Source of the DNA: Duganella fentianensis
GTDB lineage: Bacteria; Pseudomonadota; Gammaproteobacteria; Burkholderiales; Burkholderiaceae_D
Assembly (NCBI RefSeq): GCF_009857835.1
Contig: NZ_WWCL01000002.1
Coordinates: forward strand, 992,001-1,056,000
Direction of reading: 5' to 3'
Length of the DNA stretch: 64,000 bases
Each line of letters starts with the position of its first letter. Within the stretch, counting starts at the first letter, position 1. Positions 11,426 to 20,234 of this stretch are shown piece by piece. The position numbers and the translations under genes were made by a program. The notes under the pieces are model-generated. The model saw only the letters and a list, made by a program, of their open reading frames with translations, had not been told where the DNA came from and ran no database searches.

Positions 11426-12799
11426 TCAGCCTTCCAGCACCACCAGCGGCACCAGCTGTTTGCGCGCCTGGCGCGCATGCGGCACCCAGGCCAGCGTCTG
11501 CCAGCGGCGCCACATGATCAGACCCCGTATCCATTCATCCGCCGCATACGCCAGCCACACGCCGGGCAAGCCCCAGCCCAGCACCACGCCCAGCAGCCAG
11601 CTGCCGCCAGCCAGTACCAGCAGCATGGACAGCGCACCCGCCAGCAAAGGGAAACGGGCATCACCGGCCGCCCGCAAGGCATTGATCACCACCAGATTGA
11701 AGGTGCGGCCCGGCTCCAGCAGCACCGTCAGCCACAGCAATATGGTACCGCCAGACAGTATGGCCGGATCGCTGCTGAACCAGCCCAGCAGCGGACGGGC
11801 GGCCAGCGCCGCCAGCGCTGCAATCAGCAGCGCGACCAGTGCGCCGCGCAGTAGCGTGCGCTTGACCAGCTGATGTGCCTCGCGCAACCGGCCCGCTCCG
11901 ATCAGATAGCCCACCATGATTTCCACGGTCAGGCCACTGGCGATGCTGAACATCATCACCCCTGCCATCACCTGCAGCACATAGGCCTGGGTCGCCAGCG
12001 CCGTGGCTCCCAGCTGCGCCGCCGTCGCCACGCTGACCATGAAAGCCAGCCGCCAGGCGATGTTTTCAGCTGCGCCGGGCAGACCGATATGCAGCACGGC
12101 AGCCAGTTCGGCGCGCGGCAAGCGCCACCAGTCATGTGGCAGCAAGCGTATGCCTAACTGGCGTTGCCACACGATCAGATGCATCATCAGGCCCAGCATG
12201 CGGCTCAGCGTCAGCGCCAGCGCATAGCCTGGCAAGCCCATGGACGGCAAGCCGCCCCAGCCGAACATCAGCGGCAGTGCCAGCGCCAGATGGCAGACAT
12301 GCATGGCCACCAGTACCAGCAGGGTGTCACGGGTCCGCAGATGGGCCCGCATCACGCTGGCCATGGCAGCATTCCAGGCATCGAACAGCATGGCCAGGGC
12401 CAGCGCTTTTAGCAGCGGCACGGCCAGCGGCAGCACTTCGGCCGGGGTGTTCAGCAGGCGCAGCAAGGGCTCGGCCGCCAGCCAGCCCAGCAGCGCCGAA
12501 ATCCCGCCCAGCCAGCTGCTGGCACCGACCACGGCACGCGCCACTCTCTGCGCTGCATCATGTTGTTGCGCACCCAGCTTCTGCGTCACCACCACGCTGA
12601 CACCGGCCCCGATGATGCGGAACAGCAGGAATAACATGGCTGTGACCTGGCTGGTGATGGCGAAAGCAGCACCGGCCGCATCCGAACTTCGGGCGGCCAG
12701 TGCCGTGCCAGCCAGGCTGATAGCCATGGCCAGGCCTAGTTCTGCCAGCAAGGGCCAGACCAGCGCATGCATGCGCAGAGGTGGACGGGAACGGGACAT
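11426..12799 (-). CDS. MATE family efflux transporter
   Basis: A 457-residue polytopic protein with about twelve hydrophobic segments and the internal two-fold repeat of MATE/NorM transporters. Features include VWPLLAELGLAMAIS at the start, LFRIIGAGVSVVVTQKLGA in the first bundle, GLPGAAENIAWRLAF at the second-half entry, and VEIMVGYLIGAGRL, equivalent to the conserved V-x-x-G-x-G-x-x-x-A/G block. MATE proteins export cationic drugs, dyes or metabolites driven by H+ or Na+. The substrate cannot be told. It is monocistronic, converging on the porin module and diverging from the substrate-binding protein gene over 94 bp. Confidence 0.9.
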   Translation of the reverse strand: MSRSRPPLRMHALVWPLLAELGLAMAISLAGTALAARSSDAAGAAFAITSQVTAMLFLLFRIIGAGVSVVVTQKLGAQQHDAAQRVARAVVGASSWLGGISALLGWLAAEPLLRLLNTPAEVLPLAVPLLKALALAMLFDAWNAAMASVMRAHLRTRDTLLVLVAMHVCHLALALPLMFGWGGLPSMGLPGYALALTLSRMLGLMMHLIVWQRQLGIRLLPHDWWRLPRAELAAVLHIGLPGAAENIAWRLAFMVSVATAAQLGATALATQAYVLQVMAGVMMFSIASGLTVEIMVGYLIGAGRLREAHQLVKRTLLRGALVALLIAALAALAARPLLGWFSSDPAILSGGTILLWLTVLLEPGRTFNLVVINALRAAGDARFPLLAGALSMLLVLAGGSWLLGVVLGWGLPGVWLAYAADEWIRGLIMWRRWQTLAWVPHARQARKQLVPLVVLEG

Positions 12800-12893
12800 G
12801 GGTTGCGGTGAGTTTGTTGTAGCCAGCGCTAGTGTAACCCAAGTGGAAGCGCTTGCAGAATTGTCATAGAATATATCTATTGATGATTTATGG

Positions 12894-13868
12894 TTGGCAA
12901 AGTGTACACTCTCGCTGCACCCCTTTTTCCGTCCGCAAGCCGCCTTGACCCCTGCCGCCGTTCTCCGCCTGCTCCCTGTTTTGCTGCTGTGCCTGTCTGG
13001 CAGGCTGGCGCACGGGCAGACGCTGGCCGTGCTGCACCCTGAATTGAATGGTCCCTACCGCAACGTGGTCAGCGAAATTCTGCAAGGCGTGGAAGAACAG
13101 ACCCGCAGCCGCCCCCGCGCTATTGTAGTGGGCCAGCTGGCCGATGGCAGCGAGCTGCGCGCCAGCCTGAAAAATAGCAAGGCCGTCATCGCGCTGGGCA
13201 GGCAAGGCATGAAAGTGGCCGCCACGCTGGAAGCGGGCACGCCGGTGGTGATAGGCGGCGTCAATCCCGGAGCCGAAGGCGAGCAGCTGAACGGCATCAG
13301 CATGATGCCCGACCCGGCGCTGCTGTTCGGCCTGCTCAGAAATGTGCTGCCTGCCGTGCGCCGCGTGATGGTGGTCTACCACCCGCAGACGAGCGAAGCC
13401 CAGATCCGGCTGGCGCGCGATGCGGCGCGCGCCCAGGGGCTGGATTTCTCCGCGCTGGAAGCCACCGATCTGGCCAGCGCCGCCCGTGCCTACGAAGCCC
13501 TGCTCAGTACGGCAGATGGCCGGCGCGATGCGCTCTGGCTGCCGCAGGATGCCACCACTGTCGAAGAAACCACCATCCTGCCCATGATTCTGAAGGAATC
13601 GTGGAGCCGCAACCTGCCCGTGTTCTCCAGCAGCGTGTTACACGTCAAGAAGGGTGTGCTGTTCGGCATGTATCCGAATAATGTACAGCTGGGCCACGAT
13701 CTTGCCCAGCTTGCCACTGCTTTGCAGAATGGCGAAACCATACGGCGCGGCCTGACGCCCTTGCGCGCGCTCAGCAGCGCACTCAACACGCGTACCGCCA
13801 GCCACCTCGGGCTACACCTGAGCACCGCACAACAAAGGCAATTCGATGCAATCTTCCCTGAACTCTAA
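12894..13868 (+). CDS. Orphan ABC-type substrate-binding protein (PF04392-like), periplasmic
   Basis: A 324-residue frame opening with TTG at 12894; TTG at 12945 is an alternative, and no clear Shine-Dalgarno decides. The signal peptide is LRLLPVLLLCLSGRLAHG. The mature protein has two Rossmann-like lobes: LAVLHPELNGPYRNVVSEIL, AVIALGRQGMKVA, GTPVVIGGVNPG, then RRVMVVYHPQTSEAQIRLA, DALWLPQDATTVEE, LPVFSSSVLHVKKGVLFGMY. This matches the ABC transporter substrate-binding family PF04392 often found beside sensor kinases. No permease or ATPase is nearby. The next gene, 57 bp on, is a huge membrane kinase with a periplasmic sensor domain, so this protein is best read as its ligand-binding partner. 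Confidence 0.85.
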   Translation: MAKCTLSLHPFFRPQAALTPAAVLRLLPVLLLCLSGRLAHGQTLAVLHPELNGPYRNVVSEILQGVEEQTRSRPRAIVVGQLADGSELRASLKNSKAVIALGRQGMKVAATLEAGTPVVIGGVNPGAEGEQLNGISMMPDPALLFGLLRNVLPAVRRVMVVYHPQTSEAQIRLARDAARAQGLDFSALEATDLASAARAYEALLSTADGRRDALWLPQDATTVEETTILPMILKESWSRNLPVFSSSVLHVKKGVLFGMYPNNVQLGHDLAQLATALQNGETIRRGLTPLRALSSALNTRTASHLGLHLSTAQQRQFDAIFPEL

Positions 13869-13925
13869 GCTGCGTGCCGCCCAGCCGGCCGCGTGCAGCC
13901 CCCTGCCACGCCGCGCCGCCACACC

Positions 13926-16900
13926 ATGATACAGTCGCTCCGTCTATTCCTGCGCCGCACCGGCTTCCAGCGCCAGTTAATGCTGATCGCTGCCAGCTCC
14001 ATCCTCGGGCTGGCCGTGTTCTCGGCCCTGATGAATGCGCGCGAGGCCAATGTGCGCATGCGCGATTACTACATCGGTCAGGGCCAGCGCATCGCCGAAA
14101 ATCTGGCGCGCCAGAGCACCCTGGCCCTGCTGTTCCATTCGCCGGAGAATGCGCGCGAAGTGGTCAGCACCACGCTGGCCTTCCCCGATGTCAGCGCCGT
14201 GCAGATCATGGATGCCCAGCAGCGTGTGCTGGTGAGCGAAACGCCGGCCGGTCAGCCGGCCCTGCATGCGCCCGGTATTGCGCTGCCGGCCCGTCCCAGC
14301 CTGATCAGCGAAGATAGCCGCAGCTGGCTGTTTGCTGCGCCCGTGTTCGGCGGGCAGGCAGAAAGTTCGCCGCTTGATCCGCAGGATGTCCGGCCGCAGG
14401 TGCAGGGCTATGTACAGGTGCAGATCGCCAAAAGCACGCTGAACAGCCTGACCAACTCTCTGCTGCTGGGCAATCTGGTACTCACCCTGTCGTTTGCCGT
14501 GCTGGTGCTGGGCGTGGGCCGTTTGCTGACGCGCCATATGATACGCCCGCTCAATGCACTGTCGGAGCTGATGCGGCGCGCCGAAGCGGGCGAGTCGGGC
14601 ATGCGTGCCCGCCCTTCGGGCCCGCGCGACCTGATCGATATGGCGCAGGCCTTCAACCAGATGATGGTGGTGCTGGAACAGCGCGAGCGCGAACTCAAGG
14701 AATCGCGCGATGCGGCCATCAATCTGGCCCAGCTGAAAGCCCAGTTTGCCGCCACCGTCAGCCACGAAGTGCGGACACCTCTCAACGGCGTGGTCGGCAT
14801 GCTGGACATGCTACGCGAAACCCGGCTTTCGGCGCGCCAGCAGGAACTGGTCGACGTGGCCTGGAATTCCTCCAATACCCTGATAGAACTGATCAACAAC
14901 ATCCTCGACTTTTCCAAGCTGGAAGCGGGCAAGCTGACGCTGGAACCGAATACCTTCGACCTGCCTGCCCTGCTCGATCAGGTGATCGAGCTGCTGGAAC
15001 CGCAGGCCAGCCAGAAAGGTTTGCGCCTGAGCTGGCAGGCTGCCGGCGAATTACCGCGTCATGTAACGGGCGACGCCATGCGGCTGCGCCAGATCCTGCT
15101 TAACCTGATAGGCAATGCCATCAAGTTCACGGCGCGGGGCGAGATCAGCGTCAGCCTGCATGTGAGCGGCGACGCTGGCGCCATGCGTCTGCACTGCAGC
15201 GTACGCGATACCGGCATAGGCATGAGCGCCGACGTCTGCCAGCGCCTGTTCCACGCCTACGTCCAGCCGGAGACAGGGACCACGCGTCGCTACGGCGGCA
15301 CAGGACTGGGACTGGCCATCTGCAAACAGCTGGTGGAGCTGCTGGGCGGCCAGATCAGCGTGGAGAGCAACCCCGGCCAGGGCAGCTGCTTCAGCTTCGA
15401 TATGCAATGCCAGAGCGCCAGTACCGCGCCCGCCCCGCGCGCCCTGCCTACGGCGGCCGACGATGGCAGCGCTGCATTGCCTGCGGCGCTAGCGCGCAGC
15501 CAGCCGGCCCAGGCCGTCTCCGCACCACCGCGCTTCCGCGTACTGGTGGCCGAAGACAACCGTACCAATCAGATGGTGGCAGCCGGCATGCTGGCCCTGA
15601 ATGACTGCGCCTGCGTGTTTGCGGCCGATGGTGCCGAAGCCGTGCGGGCCGCCCAGCGCGAACAGTTCGATCTGATCCTGATGGATTGCAGCATGCCGGA
15701 AATGGATGGCTACGAAGCCACCGCCCATATCCGTCTGGCCGAACTGGCCAGCGGACGCCGTACGCCGCTGCTGGCCATGACGGCCAACACCCAGTCGGGC
15801 GACGCGGAAAAATGTCTGGCTGCCGGCATGGACGACTATCTGGCCAAGCCCATCACGCTGGTGGAACTACGGCGCAAGCTGGAAAAATGGCTGCCGCTAC
15901 TGGATGTGCTGCCGCCGCCCCAGCCCGTGGCGATGAATAGCGCCGGCCCCTGTCCGGTCAACCGCGCCGTGTTCGAGCCGCTATGCCAGGTGCTGGGCGC
16001 CAGCCTGCCCCAGGCCATCGAGCCGTATCTGGAAGATGCGCCGCGCTGCATCGACGATGTGCAGCAGGCTCTGGCCACAGGGAACTTCACTCTGGCGCGC
16101 GAGCGTGCCCACACGCTCAAAGGTGCTTCCGCCAATCTGGGCGCAGAAGCGCTGGCCCAGCTGGCCCAGCAGGTGGAAGAGTATGCGGCACGCGGCCAGG
16201 GCGAGCTGCTGGCGCCGCTGCTGGTGCCGCTACGCAGTCAATACGCCGCGCTGGCCGGCTTCCTGCAGGCCCAGTTGCGTGTCATTTCCCCCGCGCTCGA
16301 GCAGCACGACGATAGCCTGGCCCAGGTGCTGATCGTCGACGACGATCGCAGCACCCGCAGCACCCTGCGCCATACCCTGCAGCGCGACGGCTTCCAGGTA
16401 GAAGAAGCGGCCGATGGCGCGCAGGCGCTGGCCATGCTGGCCGTGTGGCAGCCCGACGTGATCCTGATGGATGCCATGATGCCCGTCATGGATGGCTTTA
16501 CGGCCTGCGCCCGCATGCAGCAGCTGCCCCATGGCAGCGAGATTCCCGTGCTGATGATCACCGCACTGCAGGACAATGCTTCCGTCGAAAAAGCCTTTGC
16601 GGCCGGCGCCAGCGACTACATCCCCAAGCCCATCCACTACGCCGTGCTGTCGCAGCGGGTACGCCGCATTATCGAAGGCAACCGGGCCGAGAAGCGCATC
16701 CGCCACCTGGCCTACAACGACGTACTGACCAATCTGCCCAACCGCACCCTGTTCTTCGATCTGCTGGCCCAGCGCATCAGCCGCGCAGGCGAGCAACAGC
16801 AGCAGCTGGGCGTGCTGTTCATGGATCTGGACCGCTTCAAATACGTCAACGACAATCTGGGCCACCACATCGGCGACCGCCTGCTGCAGGCCGTAGCCCA

Positions 16901-18026
16901 GCGGGTACGCCAGACCGTGCGCGACGACGACACCGTGGCGCGGCTGGGCGGCGATGAATTCACCGTGGTGCTCGACCATCTGGACAGCCCCGCCGCTGCG
17001 GCAACGGCAGCGCAGAATATCGTGCGCGCCCTGAGCGCGCCCTTCCCCATCGATGGCAACGATATCTTCGTCACGGCCAGCGTGGGCATCGCCATGTATC
17101 CGCACGACGGGCTCGATGTCGCCAGCCTGGTCAAGCATGCCGACAGTGCCATGTACCGCGCCAAGCGCACCAACAGCGGCTTCCAGTTCTACGAAGCGTC
17201 GATGGAGCTGTCCATCTCCGAGCACGTGCGGCTGGAAAGCGATCTGCGCCACGCCATGCTGCAGGGTCACCAGCTGGAAGTGTATTACCAGCCGCAGGCG
17301 CGCATGCAGGATGGCAGCATCCTCGGCATGGAAGCGCTGCTGCGCTGGCACCATCCGCTACGCGGCCTGATCCCGCCCGACCAGTTCGTGCCGCTGGCAG
17401 AAGAGACGGGGCTGATTATTCCTATCGGCGAATGGGTGCTGCGCAGCGCCTGCACCCAGCTGCAAAGCTGGCGCGCGGAAGGCATGCCGGACCTGCGCGT
17501 AGCCGTCAACCTGTCGGTGCGCCAGCTGCTGCAAAAGAATTTCAGCGCCACCGTGGCCAGCATTCTGGCCGAAAGCGGCCTGCCGCCGGCCATGCTGGAG
17601 CTGGAAATCACCGAAAGCACGCTGATGGAAAACGCCCAGGATACGCTGGCAACCCTGCATAGCCTGCACGGGCTGGGCGTGCGCCTGTCGATCGACGATT
17701 TCGGCACCGGCTATTCCTCGCTGTCCTATCTGAAGCGCTTCCCCGTCGACATCCTCAAGATCGACCGCTCCTTTGTGCAGGATGTGCCGCAGGATAGCGA
17801 CGACATGGCCATCGTCAGTGCCATCATCGCCCTGGCCCATAGCCTGCGGCTGGAAGTGGTGGCGGAAGGCGTGGAGACGGAAGCCCAGCTGGCGTTCCTG
17901 CGCGCGCGCCAGTGCGATCTGCTGCAGGGCTACTACCTGAGCCCCGCCCTGCCGGCGCGCCAGTGCGCCGAACTGATACGCGCCCATCTGGCGCGCGGCA
18001 GCAACTCGCTGGCCGCGCAGGAATAA
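13926..18026 (+). CDS. Giant hybrid kinase: periplasmic sensor-HAMP-HisKA-HATPase-REC-HPt-REC-GGDEF-EAL
   Basis: ATG 13926 is preferred to GTG 13893; neither has a good ribosome-binding site. The 1366-residue product has TM1 at ~17-37, a CHASE8-like periplasmic region, TM2 at ~177-200 and HAMP. HisKA carries SHEVRTPLN (His280) and HATPase has NLIGNAIKF and GGTGLGLAI. Receiver 1 has Asp587 (LMDCSMPEMDG), HPt has His729 (AHTLKGASANLG), receiver 2 has Asp849 (LMDAMMPVMDG). GGDEF is intact at 1008-1012 with an inhibitory RxxD (RDDD) nine residues before it. EAL starts at Glu1136 (EALLRW) and keeps IDDFGTGYSS and EGVET. A whole His-Asp-His-Asp relay therefore ends on a c-di-GMP synthase/hydrolase in one chain. 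Upstream is a substrate-binding protein and downstream a TonB receptor. Confidence 0.95.
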   Translation: MIQSLRLFLRRTGFQRQLMLIAASSILGLAVFSALMNAREANVRMRDYYIGQGQRIAENLARQSTLALLFHSPENAREVVSTTLAFPDVSAVQIMDAQQRVLVSETPAGQPALHAPGIALPARPSLISEDSRSWLFAAPVFGGQAESSPLDPQDVRPQVQGYVQVQIAKSTLNSLTNSLLLGNLVLTLSFAVLVLGVGRLLTRHMIRPLNALSELMRRAEAGESGMRARPSGPRDLIDMAQAFNQMMVVLEQRERELKESRDAAINLAQLKAQFAATVSHEVRTPLNGVVGMLDMLRETRLSARQQELVDVAWNSSNTLIELINNILDFSKLEAGKLTLEPNTFDLPALLDQVIELLEPQASQKGLRLSWQAAGELPRHVTGDAMRLRQILLNLIGNAIKFTARGEISVSLHVSGDAGAMRLHCSVRDTGIGMSADVCQRLFHAYVQPETGTTRRYGGTGLGLAICKQLVELLGGQISVESNPGQGSCFSFDMQCQSASTAPAPRALPTAADDGSAALPAALARSQPAQAVSAPPRFRVLVAEDNRTNQMVAAGMLALNDCACVFAADGAEAVRAAQREQFDLILMDCSMPEMDGYEATAHIRLAELASGRRTPLLAMTANTQSGDAEKCLAAGMDDYLAKPITLVELRRKLEKWLPLLDVLPPPQPVAMNSAGPCPVNRAVFEPLCQVLGASLPQAIEPYLEDAPRCIDDVQQALATGNFTLARERAHTLKGASANLGAEALAQLAQQVEEYAARGQGELLAPLLVPLRSQYAALAGFLQAQLRVISPALEQHDDSLAQVLIVDDDRSTRSTLRHTLQRDGFQVEEAADGAQALAMLAVWQPDVILMDAMMPVMDGFTACARMQQLPHGSEIPVLMITALQDNASVEKAFAAGASDYIPKPIHYAVLSQRVRRIIEGNRAEKRIRHLAYNDVLTNLPNRTLFFDLLAQRISRAGEQQQQLGVLFMDLDRFKYVNDNLGHHIGDRLLQAVAQRVRQTVRDDDTVARLGGDEFTVVLDHLDSPAAAATAAQNIVRALSAPFPIDGNDIFVTASVGIAMYPHDGLDVASLVKHADSAMYRAKRTNSGFQFYEASMELSISEHVRLESDLRHAMLQGHQLEVYYQPQARMQDGSILGMEALLRWHHPLRGLIPPDQFVPLAEETGLIIPIGEWVLRSACTQLQSWRAEGMPDLRVAVNLSVRQLLQKNFSATVASILAESGLPPAMLELEITESTLMENAQDTLATLHSLHGLGVRLSIDDFGTGYSSLSYLKRFPVDILKIDRSFVQDVPQDSDDMAIVSAIIALAHSLRLEVVAEGVETEAQLAFLRARQCDLLQGYYLSPALPARQCAELIRAHLARGSNSLAAQE

Positions 18027-18087
18027 GGTGGAATACCATGCCGCAGAAATCTTTTACCCGTTTAGTACCGCATCAGGAGTTTTTCGC

Positions 18088-20205
18088 GTGAATATGCCCC
18101 GTCCTCACCGTTTGCGCTACGCGCTGGCAGCTGCCCTGCCATGGTTCTTCGGCACCGCGCTGGCCTGGGCCGGCCCGGTTTCCGATGACGATGCCCTGGC
18201 CCTGTCCTACAGCGAAGCAGCCAGTGTCAGCATCGCCACCGGCAATAGCCAGAGCTTGCGCCGTGCGCCGGCCGTGGCCAGCGTCATTACGGCGGCCGAC
18301 ATCGTCGCCATGGGTGCCACAGAGCTGGACCAGATCCTCGAGACGGTGCCCGGCATCCACGTCAACCGCGCCCCCAACAGCAACTCGCCCCTGTATGTAG
18401 TGCGCGGCATCGTCAGCGCCTTCAATCCGCAGGTGCTGGTGCTGCAGAACGGCATACCGATTACCACGGCCTACATCGGCAACAAGGGCAATATCTGGGG
18501 CGGCTATCCGGTCGAACATATTGCCCGCATCGAAATCCTGCGCGGGCCCGGTTCGGCCCTGTATGGTTCGGATGCCTATGCCGGCGTGATCAACATCATC
18601 ACCAAGAATGCCGCCGAGGTGGGCGGTACGGAATTCGGCCTGCGCGGCGCCAGCTTCGGTACGGGCGAGCTGTGGTTCCAGCAGGGCACCCGGCTGGGGC
18701 CGCTGGCCATCGCCAGCTATCTGCGCTATGGCCAGACCGACGGCAACCACAATCTGGTGGAGGCCGATGCGCAAAGCCGCAACGACAAACTGTTCAACAC
18801 CCACGCCAGTCTGGCGCCGGGCGAGGTCCACAACCAGCTCAAGGCGGTGGACGGCAATCTCGACGTGCAGTATGGCGCCTGGCGTGCCCGCTTCGGCTAC
18901 AAGCGCCGCTACGATATGGGCACGGGTCTGGGCATAGCCTCGGCGCTCGATCCTACCGGCCGCCAGCAAACCGAGCGCATTACCAGCAGCCTGTCATGGA
19001 CCGAGGCCCAGCTCGGGCACGACTGGGGTGCCGGTGCTACGGTGAGCAGCCAGCAATATTCACAGGAAATCCCTACCTGGTATCAGCTGATGCCGGCCGG
19101 ACTGGTCTACCCTACCGGTGCTTTCCCCAATGGCATGATCGCCGCGCCGGAAACCTGGGAACGTACTTACCGCGCCAGTGCCTATGCCGATTACAGCGGC
19201 TGGCAGTTGCACCGCCTGCGGCTGGGCGTGGGCCACGACGATATCGATATGTACCGTACGCGCGAGTACCGCAACTTCAATTACGCCGCCAACGGCCTGC
19301 CGATTCCGCTGCCCGGCGTGATAGAAACCAGCGCAAGCTCGCCTTTCATCCGGCCGCAGCGGCGCAACATCAACTATCTCTACCTGCAGGACGAATGGAA
19401 TCTGGCCACCGACTGGAACCTGACGGCCGGCCTGCGCCATGACCGCTATTCCGATTTCGGCAGCACCACCAATCCCCGCCTGGCGCTGGTGTGGGATGCC
19501 AGCTACGACCTGACGGCCAAGCTGCTGTACGGCCGCGCTTTCCGCGCTCCGGCCTTTGCCGAAAGCTATGGCATCAGCAATCCCGTCGCCATGGGCAATC
19601 CCCTGCTCAAACCGGAACGCAATGCCACCACCGAACTGGCGCTGGCCTGGCAGCTCAGCAGCAACGCCAGCGCCAACCTGACCTTCTACCACTACAATAT
19701 GCACGACATCATCCGTACTGTGGCGAACCCCGTGCCCGGCACCGGCTCCACCTATACCAACACGGGCGACCAGCGTGGCGACGGGGTCGAACTGGAAGGC
19801 AAGTGGCAGCTGGCCAGCGCCGTCCAGCTCAGCGGCAATTACGCCTGGCAGCGCTCCATCGACCAGCGCACAGGCACCGATGCAGGCGCTGCGCCGCGCC
19901 ACCATCTGCTGGGCCGGGTCGACTGGAGTGTGGATAGCGACTACCAGCTGGGGGCACAGCTGAACCACGTAGCCGGCCGGCGCCGTGCGCTCGGCGATCT
20001 GCGTGCACCGATAGCCGATTACAGCACGGCCGACTTTACCCTCGCCACCCGCTACGGCCGCCAGCGCTGGAACTACACGCTGGCCATCCGCAATGCCTTC
20101 AACGCCAATGTGCGCGAGCCCAGCCCGGCACCGGGGCTGACCCTGCCCGGCGACATTCCCATGCCGGGCCGTAGCATTTCGCTGCAGGCCAGCTACCAGA
20201 TGTAG
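18088..20205 (+). CDS. TonB-dependent outer-membrane receptor
   Basis: The start is GTG 18088, eight bases after AGGAG at 18075-18079; earlier in-frame GTG 18028 lacks a site. The 705-residue product has a signal peptide (PWFFGTALAWA). The plug domain spans roughly residues 35-160 with APAVASVITAADI, LDQILETVPGIHVNR, ARIEILRGPGSALYGSDAYA and GVINIITK, the classic plug motifs. The barrel follows (NYLYLQDEWNLATDWNLTAG, LLYGRAFRAPAFAESYG, NPLLKPERNATTELAL, SYTNTGDQRGDGVELEGKW-like segments). It transports a scarce ligand (siderophore, cobalamin or other) with energy from TonB-ExbBD, none of which are in the window. The substrate is not recognisable. It lies 61 bp after the giant kinase and is likely co-transcribed. 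Confidence 0.93.
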   Translation: MNMPRPHRLRYALAAALPWFFGTALAWAGPVSDDDALALSYSEAASVSIATGNSQSLRRAPAVASVITAADIVAMGATELDQILETVPGIHVNRAPNSNSPLYVVRGIVSAFNPQVLVLQNGIPITTAYIGNKGNIWGGYPVEHIARIEILRGPGSALYGSDAYAGVINIITKNAAEVGGTEFGLRGASFGTGELWFQQGTRLGPLAIASYLRYGQTDGNHNLVEADAQSRNDKLFNTHASLAPGEVHNQLKAVDGNLDVQYGAWRARFGYKRRYDMGTGLGIASALDPTGRQQTERITSSLSWTEAQLGHDWGAGATVSSQQYSQEIPTWYQLMPAGLVYPTGAFPNGMIAAPETWERTYRASAYADYSGWQLHRLRLGVGHDDIDMYRTREYRNFNYAANGLPIPLPGVIETSASSPFIRPQRRNINYLYLQDEWNLATDWNLTAGLRHDRYSDFGSTTNPRLALVWDASYDLTAKLLYGRAFRAPAFAESYGISNPVAMGNPLLKPERNATTELALAWQLSSNASANLTFYHYNMHDIIRTVANPVPGTGSTYTNTGDQRGDGVELEGKWQLASAVQLSGNYAWQRSIDQRTGTDAGAAPRHHLLGRVDWSVDSDYQLGAQLNHVAGRRRALGDLRAPIADYSTADFTLATRYGRQRWNYTLAIRNAFNANVREPSPAPGLTLPGDIPMPGRSISLQASYQM

Positions 20206-20234
20206 TGCCGGCCCGCCGCCACACTACCTGAGCT

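Noticed and set aside
18028..18087. GTG start 20 codons upstream for the TonB receptor
   Set aside because: No ribosome-binding site; GTG 18088 follows AGGAG at ideal spacing and gives a clean signal peptide.
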